64,000 nt of DNA. Source: Geosiphon pyriformis (lineage: Eukaryota; Glomeromycota; Glomeromycetes; Archaeosporales; Geosiphonaceae). Position numbers and translations under genes: made by a program. Position 1 is the stretch's first letter, and every line of letters starts with the position of its first letter. A model generated the notes under the pieces. The model saw only the letters and a list, made by a program, of their open reading frames with translations. It ran no database searches and had not been told where the DNA came from. This document shows, piece after piece, positions 22,342 through 33,482 of the stretch. The stretch is taken from assembly GCA_016748015.1 (NCBI GenBank), contig JAAOMT010000678.1, positions 39,624 to 103,623 of the forward strand. The letters run 5' to 3'.

Positions 22342-23090
22342 TCGAAGACTTGTTGGAAATATAGCAAACATTTGTCAAATGTTTCTGAGAACATGTTTGT
22401 GTTATCTAAGTAAACTACAACTGATTTCCACAAGATTTCTTTATACACAACATCTATGAGATATTAGAAAGTAGTGGGAGTATTGCACAATCCAAAAGAC
22501 ATTACATTGAATTCAAAATTTCTGTTTTGAATGGTGAATGCTGTTTTTCTTTTGTCTTTTGAGTCTATTTCGACTTGTCAATATTTACTGGCTAGATTTA
22601 GTGATGAGAACCATTTCTTTTTTCCTAAGTTGTCTAAAATTTTTTGGATAAGAAAAGTGGAATAGTTATCTCCTCGAGTAATGCTATTTAATTTCTGGTA
22701 ATCCACACAGAATCATACTTTTTTGTTCTTTTTTGTGACTAAAACTACTGAAAAAGACCAAGGGCTTAATGATTTTTTAATCAGTCTGTTGTCAAGCATT
22801 CATTGTACTTCCTGCTTAATTAGATTATCACCAAATAGAGATACTTGGTAAGCTTGCTGCTTAATAAGTTGAGCATCCCCAGTGTCAATCTGATGTTTTA
22901 CAATTTTGGTACATCCAAACTCATTTTTACTGACAAAAACATTGGTGTATTGGTTCAATAGAATCTTAAGTTGTATTTGCTGTAAAGTATTCAGATTTCC
23001 CAAATTGAGTTTATTGATTTTTTCTGATGTGAACAAATAACTTTTCTTTGACAGATTCTATACTTGTAAAGTAATGTTACAAAACAAAAA
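22342..23090 (-). pseudogene. RT of element B, fingers and palm
   Basis: Upstream piece at 22800-23036 (LGNLNTLQQIQLKILLNQY, FVSKNEFGCTKIVKHQIDTGDA) leads into the RT. Further on: FCVDYQKLN-like near 22690, the palm near 22560, FGLCNTPTTFQYLIDVVYK near 22480-22520, and VVYLDNTNMF near 22400-22430. YLDD is changed to YLDN. Stops at several Gln and Trp codons. Confidence 0.8.
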
Positions 23091-23400
23091 CAATTAAGCA
23101 AAATCTAAAATAAGCTGGAGATTTTCTGGGTTCTGAATATCTGAAGATATAGAACCAATAAGAGTTTTCTCAGGAATTTTGATAATGTCTTTGGTTGGGT
23201 TGTAAATAAAGATTCTGAAGTGCTTATGAGCTTTGGCTGATAAGTACAGATTAGCAACATTGGCTAGCAAGCAGATCTCAAAATCGGTCTCAAAGACTAG
23301 TACTTTGTTCTGAATCCTTTGGTCAACTTTGAGAATGTACTGCTGATAAGAAAAAATGAAAATAATGGTATTAGTGTACATAAATTCTATCTAGTCACTA
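23091..23400 (-). pseudogene. Beta-rich segment between dUTPase and RT, element B
   Basis: Frame at 23094-23381: YQQYILKVDQRIQNKVLVFE, ANVANLYLSAKAHKHFRIFI, YNPTKDIIKIPEKTLIG. It corresponds to 14476-14745 in D and to about 38290-38540 in C. Possible second dUTPase-like barrel fragment, by pattern only. Confidence 0.5.
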
Positions 23401-23900
23401 TTCTCCTTTATAAAATTGACTATTATGTTCCTTTTTTTACTTGAGCCAAATCTGTTAATTTCTCAGACAGTAAAACCTAATTCTTTTTGGATGGTAACCA
23501 AGGCTAGTTAGAGTATTTTGATTAAAGATAGGAAGATGACTTGGGCAATCTTTTTGTGAAATTCGATTTTGTAGGGTTTGTCTGAATTGTTCTGTAGCAT
23601 TATGATAATGTTTCCCATATATCTGGCATCAATAATTTCTTCTTTTACATTGATTCCTTTCTTTGCAAGACTTGATCTAGATGTTACTTGTACTATGGTG
23701 CTAACTGAGATTTCTAATGTTATTTTGAGATCTATACTTACTAGAAAATATGGTACTATTACTATGGATGATTGTCTGGGGTATTGTAAGTCAAAGCCAG
23801 CATTTATGTCATGGTTTTTTTTAGGGCAGATTTTTTTGTTGTCATTGCTATATCATTTTAAATTTAATTCTTTTGAAAGATTGGAATAGACAAAATACTG
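23401..23900 (-). pseudogene. dUTPase domain of element B
   Basis: Minus-strand motifs: 1, DINAGFDLQYP; 2, SRSSLAKKGINV; 3, EEIIDARYMGNIIIMLQN; 4, KKIAQVIFLSL. Motif 3 Asp and Tyr are intact. Motif 5 (RG..GFGST) should fall near 23420-23470; I could not read it clearly. A stop lies in the N-terminal linker. Role as for element D. Confidence 0.82.
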
Positions 23901-24680
23901 CTCTGTTTAAGTAGTTTGATTTGGCTCTTAAAATAATATGTTCTTGGAAAGTATTTCCTCTTCTTTTTCAGGCTCAAGTAATTCAGTAATCAGGTATAGA
24001 ATTCTGAGAGATGGGTTAAACATAAAATCACATTCATTGTAGTATTGGAAGTGGCAAGGAATTAAGCAGTGATCACATAGTTTGGTATTTAGATCAACTA
24101 GCCACTGTTTTTGCTCTTCTTGGGTCGAAACCAATTCCTGATATCAATTCTGAAATGCATCAGGATCATCTGTGAAGAAATCATTTGTGGGATAGTCAGG
24201 CCTATTATATTCAGACATCTAAGGGTTGTTCTTGATTTCTTGTATCTTTTCAGGCATGGTGCCTTCGGCTTTAGCACTTGCCATTTTCCAGATTTTGTGA
24301 TAATTATGTAAATAACTGTCCAGCCTATTAAGTGCTCATTTCCAAGCATTCTCGATGGAGGTTCCCTTGCATACCCAATTATTGATTAATATGGTGTATT
24401 GACAAGTCTTGTCACATGTTTTTTCTCTGCCAGACACATTATTCCAAAGTCCTTCATTGAACAGGATCTTACCACATGCAAGACACAGCATATTGTCCCA
24501 TTTGTCTTGTTTTTTTGGTCATCCAAATTTTTCTAGTACACAAGGTTTACAGTAATATTTGGTGGTGGTGGGCCATTTTTTGTTGTCTTTAATACATGTG
24601 CCCATAGTGGATAGCTTTTTTCTACAATCAACACATATTAGTCTTGGGGATTGGTAAAATAAATTTCTTTGGTCTGAGAT
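23901..24680 (-). pseudogene. Cys-rich domain of element B
   Basis: Minus strand: LICVDCRKKLSTMGTC (about 24600-24650), YYCKPCVLEKFG, WDNMLCLACGKILFNEG, GREKTCDKTCQYTILINNWV (24380-24440), and LCDHCLIPCHFQYYNECDF at 24020-24085. Six or more Cys pairs are kept in spacing with D, C and E. The first half resembles two zinc ribbons, the second a CxxxC helix. Function unknown. Confidence 0.6.
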
Positions 24681-25500
24681 TATGTATCCTATTGATGATG
24701 ATTGGGGTTCTTCTTCAGCTCTCCCTTTTCTTTTTTCTTCTTAGGTTGGTGGTGGGGATAGTTTAGTTTAATAATCATCTGCCCATGAAACCTGATAAGT
24801 CTTAATAGTCAGTAATAGTAATATGTCTTTGAATTCAATAAAGAGTTCCTCAATATATTGGGTTTTAAAGTGTCTATACATAGCTAGAACTTGGGTATGC
24901 TGTCCATTGAACATGAGTTGAAGTTTTTGGGTGTTCCAGCTGAGAATAGCATTGGCTTTTGACAACCAATTATTTCCTATTAGAGCTTAATATTAAGTAG
25001 CTTCCATAACAAGTACTTTGGTAGAGATTTGGATTTCATTAATTTCAAAGAGAAAGTTGTTAATTTCTTCTATTGGGGTTTTTGTGTTTCCATCTGCTGT
25101 AATGATCCAAATGGTAGCAGCACAGTCTATTTGGCAATCTAATTGGTCCATGAGCTGCTTTGTGATTATGCTACTGGCTGATCTGCTATCCAGAATTAAT
25201 TTAATGTCTATTTCTCCGACTTTGACATCAGTGTATAGAACCATTATTGGTTTATTCTAATTGATGGCTGCTCCATTGAAAAAGCTATGGGTGTTCAAAT
25301 TATTAATGTCAAAAGAAAATATGGTGGCTAGGGTGGTGTTTTTGGTAATAGTGGCTGGTAGGATATTGCTTTTTGTTTGCTTGGAAGGTTTGAAGGTTTG
25401 TTCTACATCCCTCTCTTCTACAGGTGTAGATTTATCAAAATCCTGGTCTTTCATAAGACTAAGATAGAAAGCTTAATTTGAGTATCCAGTTAGTGCTGGT
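24681..25500 (-). pseudogene. Protease of element B
   Basis: Retropepsin core at 25160-25200: LILDSRSASSIITKQLMDQL; the triad DSG reads DSR. Then IITADGNTKTPIEEINNFLF, VLVMEAT, and after two stops ALIGNNWLSKANAILSW at 24930-24985. The N-terminal piece IFSFDINNLNTHSFFNGAAIN is at 25257-25320. C-terminal region 24768-24965 has a VSWADD-like end before the Cys-rich domain. Confidence 0.78.
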
Positions 25501-25921
25501 CAAAATTGGGCAGGACTGCAAAGGATTGGTTGAGACAATCCACTGTTAGTTTGCATCTAATTGTTGTTGGAATTCTTTTATCCCTGATTATAGTTTATAG
25601 CTCGAGGTTTGGGCTGGCTGGAAAGAGGAGTTTAATAGTGAGAGATTGCTTGTGCTATTGGTGGTGGTTGATAATAATTTTGGGGTGGTGGTTGAGTGTA
25701 TGGGACTTGTTGTGCATACTGGGGGAGGGGTTGATTTTGAGGTATGGAATAGTGAGATACCATGTTTTACTGATATTTTGATTGCTGATATTGGTTTCTT
25801 TGGTTTTAGTTCATTATCTTCCTTCTACAGTCCCAAGCAATGTGTCCAGGTTTCTGGTAGTAGTAATAGTTACAGGAATTGGATCTCCAAGGTTGTTGTT
25901 GTTGCTGATAGTTCTGTTGCT
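25501..25921 (-). pseudogene. Nucleocapsid (CCHC) of element B gag
   Basis: Gln-rich segment and knuckle CNYYYYQKPGHIAWDC at 25827-25874; the second Cys is now Tyr (TGC to TAC). The region 25501-25820 is a Gln/Asn/Pro-rich spacer leading to the protease. The upstream half of gag is not adjacent in normal orientation; an inverted block begins at about 25922. Confidence 0.65.
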
Positions 25922-26762
25922 GTAGAATCAGCATCTCTCTTAACAGAAAAAACAGCTATCTTACAACTTATTGGTTCAAATAACAAAGAGAAACAACCAG
26001 CATTAGCACCCAGAGAATACTCGAATATGCAAACACCAATTTCCTTAAATGTAACCAATAACACTCCACCCATTAACCGGATTATGACTTACCAGAATAT
26101 CACTAAATTGAAGAAATTCTCTGGTAAAGAAAATAATACATATTCTTGGATTGTGGACACTAAAAAAACAATTATTGCTAACAGTTGGGATAATGACCAT
26201 ACAATTCAGACACTGTTGTTTTTTCTAACCAGAACTGCCAATTCATGATACTAAAGCCTTGCAGAGAAGCCTATCTTTTTTACAGAGTTTAAACTTGTAT
26301 TTCTGCAATACTTTTGTGACCCTAATACACTCATTCAATTGCAAAATCAATTCAGTATAATAAAACAAAACAACTATAAAGCAGTAACTACTTATTTTGG
26401 AAGATTCAATCAAGTTTTTCAACAAATTCTAGCCATCGAGCAGAATTATTATACCACCATGCAAGTCCTAAATCAATTTATTAAGGAATTAAGGAGCAGC
26501 TTTCTAAAATCCATACAACCTCACCATCTGACAAATTTACAAGAAGCAGTTACTCTCATTCATGATTTTGAGTCTGCAGAATAAGAAGCAAACCATACTC
26601 AAGCTGTTAACTTAGCCATCAATAGAATCTCTAAAATCAATGCAAAAATAACCCAATCAAGTAAAAAATTAACTCAGAAGATTGAGGGATTCCTAATTGG
26701 AACTGCAGAAACTTACCAACCACCACAATGGAAAGAAAATAACAACAACAACAAATACCTGC
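25922..26762 (+). pseudogene. Inverted gag capsid block of element B
   Basis: This block reads on the plus strand although everything else in B reads on the minus strand. It contains ESASLLTEKTAILQLIGSNN, YQNITKLKKFSGKENNTYSW, then FTEFKLVFLQYFCDPNTLIQ, VLNQFIKELRSSFLKSI, EANHTQAVNLAIN and YQPPQWKENNNNNKY: the capsid domain and linker. Flipping it back joins AQNPAG to ESAS and the NNNNKY end to the Gln-rich nucleocapsid, restoring the expected gag order. Both junctions show GCAG/CTGC. Stops at Trp and Gln codons (26247, 26582). Confidence 0.78.
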
Positions 26763-27420
26763 TGGGTTTTGTGCTGATAGTTGTTCTCAAGTTGACATGT
26801 TTTTTTCTGTTTGACTGGCTGTTGGGGTAAGATTTCCAAACAGTGATCTGTATTCTCCTAGTGATTTGGTCCAGCTGTAATGACCCTAAGGATGTGGATT
26901 TCCAGGTATTTGTGGTGTTTCCAACTGGGTTTCCAGGAGTGGATTGAATACAATTCTACTTTGAGGTGTCTGATGATATAATAGAGTTGTTGGAAAGAGA
27001 AATCTTGGTTTCTTGTTGATTGTGGATTTGTTTTGGGCAGTTGTAGAATTATTGGATCCATACTCATATTCTTCTGGATCGGATTTTACTGGTTGTTGTA
27101 CTTGAAGAAATTGTTTTGTTATATAGTATTTAATGTTTGTATCAACTATGCATAGAGTTTTAGTGATTGCTTAAGTAATGGTAGTTGTTGAGTACTCTAA
27201 TAAGCTTTGATGAATTTGTTTTTCAAGTCTTCCTATATCAGTTGCATAGCCTAACAAGCAGTTGATTTTTGCATTGATATAGTTGCAAAAATTACTTTTT
27301 GTGATAGTGATTTCTGCTGGTATTTATAGATCTTTTCAAAAGTGTTAAAATAGTGCTCTTCCATATAAGGAGTAATCTTTTCTTATTATTCCAATAGTCA
27401 TCACTTTTGTGTATCTCTGG
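26763..27420 (-). pseudogene. N-terminal part of element B gag
   Basis: Minus strand: FCNYINAKINCLLGYATDIG, RLEKQIHQSLLEYS, then QQPVKSDPEEYEYGSNNST, RIVFNPLLETQLETPQIPGN, SLGEYRSLFGNLTP. It is a Pro/Ser/Thr-rich leader before the capsid. Stops near 27172 and 26880. The start codon could not be fixed. Confidence 0.6.
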
Positions 27421-27512
27421 GGTGCTCTGTCTCTGTGGATTTATAACCTCACAGAGAGCACCAAATGTTACAAATAAACTGGGTAGGGTATGGTGGTAAT
27501 GTTTGGTGCTCT
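27421..27512 (-). other. PBS region and LTR/PBS inverted repeats, element B
   Basis: In element sense the 5' LTR is directly followed by TTTGGTGCTCTCTG (27453-27465), the presumed primer-binding site. Its complement AGAGCACCAAA lies inside the LTR end at 27502-27512: 11 perfect pairs, then two mismatches and four more pairs, loop 24 bases. A second complementary GGTGCTCT lies at 27421-27428 on the other side of the PBS. Tf1-type elements prime from the 5' end of their own RNA in just this way; whether B did is inference. Confidence 0.55.
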
Positions 27513-27892
27513 ATATTTTTGTTTTTCAAGGTCATTTGCTTTTTCCACAATGTCAGTGTTATCAGTCTCTGAAGATCTATTCCTGGATGTGAATTTACTT
27601 GTTGAGTTCTTCAGTTATAAGACACAGAGTTTGTCTTTTATTGATTGCAATGTTTTCTGTAAATATGAGCTTTTTTCTTCACACTAATGAGTACAGTCAT
27701 TAGGATCCAGCATTGTTTTTTTGCCCTTCTGGTAAGCTACCAAAATAACATTAATATCCAAAACTTAAGGGAAGCTTCTTTCTTTTACCAGGCTATTACA
27801 AAGTCTATTCCAAGACAATCAATTTTTCTATGTTGCCACTCTAAACAAAAGAAAAAAGAAAAAAAAAAGAAAAAAAAAGAATTAATTTCCAT

Positions 27893-27917
27893 CAATTGCT
27901 GTGATCAAGAGCAATTG
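27893..27917. other. Stem-loop in B 5' LTR
   Basis: CAATTGC and GCAATTG around TGTGATCAAGA; the loop differs from the other B LTR at four positions while both arms are unchanged. Confidence 0.55.
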
Positions 27918-28205
27918 GTCCAAATTATTAAAGATTCGAGGCATTTATGTTAATGGCATCTGTCCCAAAACAAAGATAAAAAATACTGATTTTAATTTTA
28001 ATTAAAATCCATAAGATTGAAGAACATAAATTAGTAGATTGAATTTTGTTTTGATAATTATTGTATTTTAGACTATGAATATATAATAAGTATAATACAA
28101 AGTAAAATTAATCACTAATTACCTGACTAACTAACTGACTTTTCAACTTCTACAACTACTTGTTTTTATACATTCTTTTGGTTTTACAAGATTGCTTTCA
28201 ATTGC

Positions 28206-28345
28206 TTTACTATTGCTAGCTATTACTTGTTATTGTTAGCTATTGGTCATTATTATTAGCTATTGCTTATTATTGTTAGCTATTGCTCATTATTGCTAGC
28301 TATTGCTTGTGTTTGATAGCTATTGCTTATTATTGCTAACTATTG
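28206..28345 (-). repeat. 20-bp tandem array in B 5' LTR
   Basis: About seven units of TATTGYTAGC plus TATTGYTTRT decamers, two or so more than in the 3' LTR. Confidence 0.75.
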
Positions 28346-28447
28346 TTTGCATTTGTCCTGTGTTATCTTGAGTTGTACTATGTTTTTTTTGTCACATTTC
28401 TTTGTCACATTTTTCCATAGCTTTTTGGTTTTTCTACTTAAGTAACA

Positions 28448-31400
28448 ATGCTTTTAACTTTTTGATAAGCCAATGGGCATTTTTGAACATTAATAAGACT
28501 TTATCTATATAAGCTCTATTAGATTCTGATGTGAATTTTGATCATGTATATTTAGCTCTTTTTAGTATAAGAAAATTATATTGTGCTTCCAAGTTTGCTA
28601 AGTCTTTGTAAGCTAAAAAGTCATATATTAGATTAGCTATTAATAGGAAAATGGATAGTTTTGCAATTAACAAGGATCACACAATTAGAAGTATGCTGGA
28701 ACATTCTTTTCAGAAAGTAAATTATTTGGTTGTTGATAATGAGCTGGTTCTGAAATCTGAACTGGTTAAGACCAAAGTAGATGTGATTATGAAGGACTGA
28801 ACTAGAAAGTGTAAAGTAGTAGCAGACTTTTTTGATAATTGGTTCTGTTAATATCAGTTTTTGGAGTACATTTTTAATGATGCTTTTTCTAATATGATGT
28901 GTTTGGTTAGTTTTGATGAGTTGTTTAATGTGGTGTCTAATCTGCCTGATGGTAAAGTAACTGGTTTTTCTGGAGTCTCAAATAAGCTCTGAAAGCATTG
29001 CAACAAGTCAGTCTTGGATATGCTTTTGGTGCTTTTAAATTTTTGTTTGTTTTGTGAATTGGTGTCTGGTGCTTAAAAGGAAGTTTGGATCTTAATAATT
29101 CTCAAGCCATATAAGTGGAAGAGAGTTTTTACAAATATCCAACCTATTGTTTTGATTGAAACTATCTGCAAAATTTTTTCTAAGATTCTTTCAAACTGGA
29201 TATCTTTAGTATACAATGCTTTTAATATTTTATAAGAAGATAATTTCTCAGTTTTAAAGAGTATAACAACACAATCTCTTATTTTTGTCATTGGTTCAGT
29301 TATTAAAAATGCTTTGGAAAAGAACTGTGAACTCTGGTTGGTTTTATAAAACATGCAAAAAGCCTACAATTCTGTTGGATGAGAACATCTTAAGAAAAGC
29401 TTAGTTAGAATAAAAATGTGTAACAAGTTCATTAGATTTTTTGGTAATATTCACAATGATTATGTTAACAGAGTTATAACTAATTTTGGGTTGACAGATA
29501 GATATTAAGTACATAATAGTTTGGATTAAGGGGAGGTGTTTTCACCTTTTTTCTGGTACATATTTTATGATCTTCTTTTGTGTGAAGTCAAAAGACAAAA
29601 GAGTATGTGTGACTACAGGTTGGACTTTTTTTTTATTGCTAAAACTGGTCACATGAAATCTTGGACTGGATTGACATCTTTTCTCACTGCTGGTACTTTT
29701 GTTGATAATACTATTTGGGTTGATAGCAATTTGACTACTATACAATATATTCTTAATGTTGTTAGTGAATTTTTTTAGATTAATGACATCTCTATAAACA
29801 ATAACAAAACTGTGGTCATTTTTATTAATTGCAAAGTCAGAAGCTCTTTTTTATTAATTAGCAGTTTGTCTATCTCTATTGTCAAAAGAGGAAAATTTTA
29901 TTGTTATTTGGGTATTTTTCTGTCTATTAAAGAATTGTTCAAGTCTAGCTTGGCCTAGGTGCACTTAGATGTTCAGTTTTTTTCCAATCTTGTTCTGAGA
30001 AAGACTATTTTGGATAAGCAGTTTTCTTATTTGGTGTTGGCAGTTTTTTATTCTATTGTTGATTACCAAACACAATTTAGCTTTGTGCCTATTAGTGTAT
30101 GCAATAAGTAGAATGCTTTAATTTACAAGAGCCTAAAATTGAAAACCAGTTTGCCTTTCAATTTCTCTAGTAATACACTCTATCATCTTTTTTTGTATAG
30201 TTTTAAGACTTTTGAGCAAATTTAAGCTGAAAGCAAGTTGGTTTTTGTTGTGTGTTTTGCAAACTCTGGTGGAATATTGGGCTGTTTGTTTTCATACAGG
30301 TCTCATAATTTACAAGCTCTGTGTTAGTATCCAGTATATTCTTTGAACTCCCCAATTTGCATTAGGATCAGTCCATTTAATAACTTCTTGGTAAATGTGG
30401 TTCGTGTTTTTTATAAGTACAATTTGTCCTTGAGTGGTTTAATGAGCAATGCTTTCTATTTTTGGAGTGGTATTCTTATGTTGGAAGTGCTTAGTAAGTT
30501 TGATTTCTTTAGGTTTCTCCCTTCACTTTGACAAAATAGAATTGCTTTTGTAGAGCAGCTTTGCAGTTGTAATGGTGCTATTTTTAATTAGAAAATCTTT
30601 AAACATTGGAAGAAATTAGACCTCATAGCTCTGTTTCCAATTGGTTTAAGCATTCTATTAAATTTCTGAGTGATAGGGCTTCTTCTCTTATTTGTTCCTC
30701 TTTTTTAAATACTCTTGAATCTTTGAATGTTTTGAAGTCTTGTGATTTCAGATTTGTTTATGATCTTTTGTTGAATGTTATAACAAACAATTTTTCTGTT
30801 TATATGAATGAATTTTTGAAGGACTTGGAGAGCATTAACATAAAACTGGTGTTGTAGTTTTTTTTGAAGATGTTGGCTTGAGTTTGGAAATTAGAGTCTC
30901 TGGTCTGATGTTGTCTACTTTAGTAGAATTACAGGCCATTGCTTTGGTTTTTGAGTGTGTTCTCTTTCTGAACTCAGTTTGCTTTTTTACAAACAGTCAG
31001 GCTGCTTTGGATGCATATAAGTCGGAATTGGATCTGGTGTATCCAGATTTTCAGAATCAGTGTTGAATTGAGTGTTAACATATTGTGAATGTTATTAGAA
31101 AGAAGAATTTGAATGTTAATTGGCACAAAGTGAAGAATTATTTGAAAGTTTAAGATAATAAACATGCTAACACACTTGCCAATACTGCTTCTCTTTCTTA
31201 TTAATATCTTCTTTTCTGCTTGGATGAATGTTTCATTGTGGCTGAAAGTAGTGTCATCTTTGATAATTCTAGATATTTTGTTTGTGGGGTCTTTTAAGCT
31301 GTTTATTGTGTATGATGGAAAGTTGGTTTTGGTTCTAGAGTTTTGAATGATAATTTGTTTTTGAACATCAATTGGCTTAATTTATTTTTGGTGTGGCATT

Positions 31401-32080
31401 CTAACTTGTATATGGCTGCTGGTTTTATGAGTAAGTTTACTGTTGGTGCCCACATATATTTTATGAAGGCTTTGCATCATCAGCTACCTATTGCTGTTCA
31501 GAAGTGCCTGTATAACAAGTGTTACTCCAGTGTGTTGTGTTTATATTGTGGTAATGTTGAAGTTTTGGACCATGCTTTTTCTTGTTCAGTTGATGATTCT
31601 GTTTGCCATCAATTGTTAGATGCCCATGCAGCTGCTTGGAGTGTGCTTTCTGGTCTTTTTCTTCCTTTTTCATGTGTGTCTTAATTGTTGTCCACCTGTG
31701 TAACAAATATAGCAGTATACATGGTTCTTTGTAAGAAATTTGTCTTTAAAAATTGGCTTTAAAAAACTGCATCTGTTTTTGGAGATTCCAAGATTGTGGT
31801 ATAGAAGGTTGTAAACTTTGTGTATAACTTCTGTTTTGCTTTTAGAGATGAGATTTGGTTGGTCTATGCTAAACATTGTGTTTTCATGAAAAAAAATGGA
31901 CTAATACCAGTTGATGGTTTTGTTCTAGTTTTGGTTTCTGGGCTTTTATCAATATTTTTTGCTGGTGTGATTAAATTACTAGATATTGCTAAAGTATTTG
32001 GTGTTGGTTTTGGTTTTTGTAGTCCTCATTTATTTTTTTCAGGTATTGAAAACCCAGTCTCAGTTTATATAAATGTTTAA
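28448..32080 (+). pseudogene. LINE-A ORF2, RT to C-terminus
   Basis: Continues the ORF2 cut at 17548. RT motifs in order: VVSNLPDGKVTGFSGVSN (28930-28985), PIVLIETICKIFSKILSNWI, LDxGEVFSPFFWYIFYDLLL (29520-29580), then AGTFVDNTIWV at 29692-29724, where FVDD is changed to FVDN, and YLGIFLS. An RNase H domain follows (VYMNEFLKD for VYTDGSL, TLVELQAIALVFE, TNSQAALDA; 30790-31020), two of its Asp lost. A CCHH-like element CLYCGNVEVLDHAFSC is at 31531-31580. The stop is at 32078. About 25 in-frame stops and at least two frameshifts (near 30650, 30870). Confidence 0.88.
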
Positions 32081-32205
32081 TATTGTCTTAATTGACTTGA
32101 GTGGCTGGTCATGTATAGAAAATGCATAATTCACATCTAATTTAGATTAATTATATAATGTATGGTATTAAGCAGTATTTGGATCTTATTTGTTAAAATA
32201 AAAAA
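32081..32205 (+). other. LINE-A 3' UTR and A-rich tail
   Basis: Contains GAGTGGCTGGTCATG and ends in an A-rich run with AAAAT steps. LINE-B (44485-44640) and, on the minus strand, LINE-D (near 54126-54170) have the same tail motif. Confidence 0.75.
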
Positions 32206-32559
32206 TAAAAAAAAATATTATTGTTTAAATTTTTGTTAATAAATTGGATTAATTATTTTTTGTAATAAATAAATTTTTTTTGGAATATATTTACATATTT
32301 CTAAATAAATTTTTACTTATATATTTATAAAATTATAAAATTTATAATAACTAATATGTTTTTTAAGTTTTTTATAAAAGTTTTTTTTTATAGTTTTTTA
32401 AGTTAATTAATTTTTTTAAACTGTATTTAATTTTCTTATTAACATAAAAATTAAATACAGATTTTATTAAAAAATAGTTAATAGTTAAACTTAAATTTTT
32501 CGAAAAATATTTATAAAAAAAAAATATATATAGGAAAAACTTTTTGTTTTCTTGATTTT
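32206..32559. other. AT-rich spacer between LINE-A and LINE-B
   Basis: Nearly pure A/T, no frame, no recognisable element. It may include the 5' UTR of LINE-B. Confidence 0.5.
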
Positions 32560-33482
32560 ATGACCATGACCAAAGCAAAAAGTAAAAAAGCTGTACTCAA
32601 TATCTTTCTTGAGATATCTAATAAAATTTCAACCAGAGGAGCTCTTTTTGTTGTAAAAGCAACTAAACAAAATATTTTAGAATCCATTTCTTTACCCAAT
32701 AATTGTAAAAAGCTGCTTTTAATAGCTGCTAAAGCAACTTTCTCATTTTTGGCTGGTTTTTTACCAGTCAAAGTTCTCTTAAAGAGATACATTTGGGTTA
32801 ATCTTAGTGTTGCTTCTATTTTTACTAAGAGCCCAAAAGTTTTTAACAACAAACTAGTTAACAAGCTGGTTTTTTTTTCTATTACTTTAACATTTGGTGC
32901 TGCTAGCATTACATCTTCAAAGAAAATGATCAAAAAGACCAAAAGTTCAGAAAAGTGGGGGCAGTTACTTGCCTCTGCTATTATTACACCAAACTCCTTT
33001 GTGATTCCCAATGAGAACTTAAATAAAATTTCTGTTGTATTATTTAGCACATTGTTCAAAATGGGCCAAAATCAATCATTAGCTGTGTTGTTTAATGTGA
33101 TGTCTTTTAGTAGATCCTCACTAGTTTTAAAAGCAAAACAATCTTCTTTTGTTAAGTTAACCATTATTAAGAACTGGACTGATCATATAGAAACTGATTT
33201 ATCCATTCTTTTGGTTTCTGGTGCTGTTATTAATGATACTTAGAAAACTATTATTAGTTATCAAAGGTTTGCTGGATGGGTGGCCTCCATTTTGATGTCT
33301 GAAACTATTTTCAAGATCAAACTGGCTTATATTAAGGCTGTTTTTCAGTCTGTAAATGGTTTTTTGGATGCAAAGTCAGTATCAAAAGACAATATGAAGC
33401 TTTTTTATATGGAGTTTGCTTCTCAAGTGTCTTTAAAAGCTGTATTTCTGGTTGAGTTTACAAGCTTTATTTATTTAGTTAC
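32560..33482 (+). pseudogene. LINE-B ORF1, N-terminal part
   Basis: ORF1 RNA-binding protein of the same LINE group. ATG at 32560 (MTMTKAKSKKAVLNIFLEIS) is the natural start. Ser/Lys-rich N-terminus (TFSFLAGFLPVKV, SSKKMIKKTKSSEKWGQLL). One TAG at 33241 (Trp or Gln) and then YQRFAGWVASILM and LFYMEFASQVSL. It is cut by element C at 33483 and continues at 43276. Target-site copies TTAC (33479-33482) and CCAC (43276-43279) differ only by C to T. Confidence 0.85.

Larger units (their letters stand above)
17549..28447 (-). mobile_element. Ty3/gypsy LTR retrotransposon with dUTPase, element B
   Basis: 10.9 kb including a nested 887-bp solo LTR. LTRs are 959 and 982 bp. Order on the minus strand: 5' LTR 27466-28447, PBS, gag (with an inverted block), protease, Cys-rich domain, dUTPase, RT, RNase H, integrase, ORF3, PPT, 3' LTR. 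It splits LINE-A ORF2; flanking tetranucleotides are GTAT (17545-17548) and ATGC (28448-28451), both reachable from GTGC by transitions only, and GTGC restores Gly-Ala-Phe in the LINE frame. All coding parts carry stops. Confidence 0.9.
27466..28447 (-). repeat. 5' LTR of element B
   Basis: 982 bp, TGTTAC...GTAACA. Contains the TTTGGTGCTC complement near its left end, an A-rich tract (27848-27880), the stem-loop 27893-27917 and the 20-bp array 28206-28345. Its length equals that of both C LTRs. Confidence 0.9.

Noticed and set aside
25646-25920. First 90 codons of the plus-strand frame 25646-26248 as part of gag
   Set aside because: This part is antisense to the nucleocapsid; only the section after about 25922 matches gag.
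28206-28345. CRISPR-like array
   Set aside because: Units are contiguous without unique spacers and lie in an LTR of a fungal retrotransposon.
32206-32559. Continuation of element D gag after LINE-A
   Set aside because: Looked for gag motifs on the minus strand to close the LINE-A insertion in D; none seen, so a deletion or rearrangement is likely.
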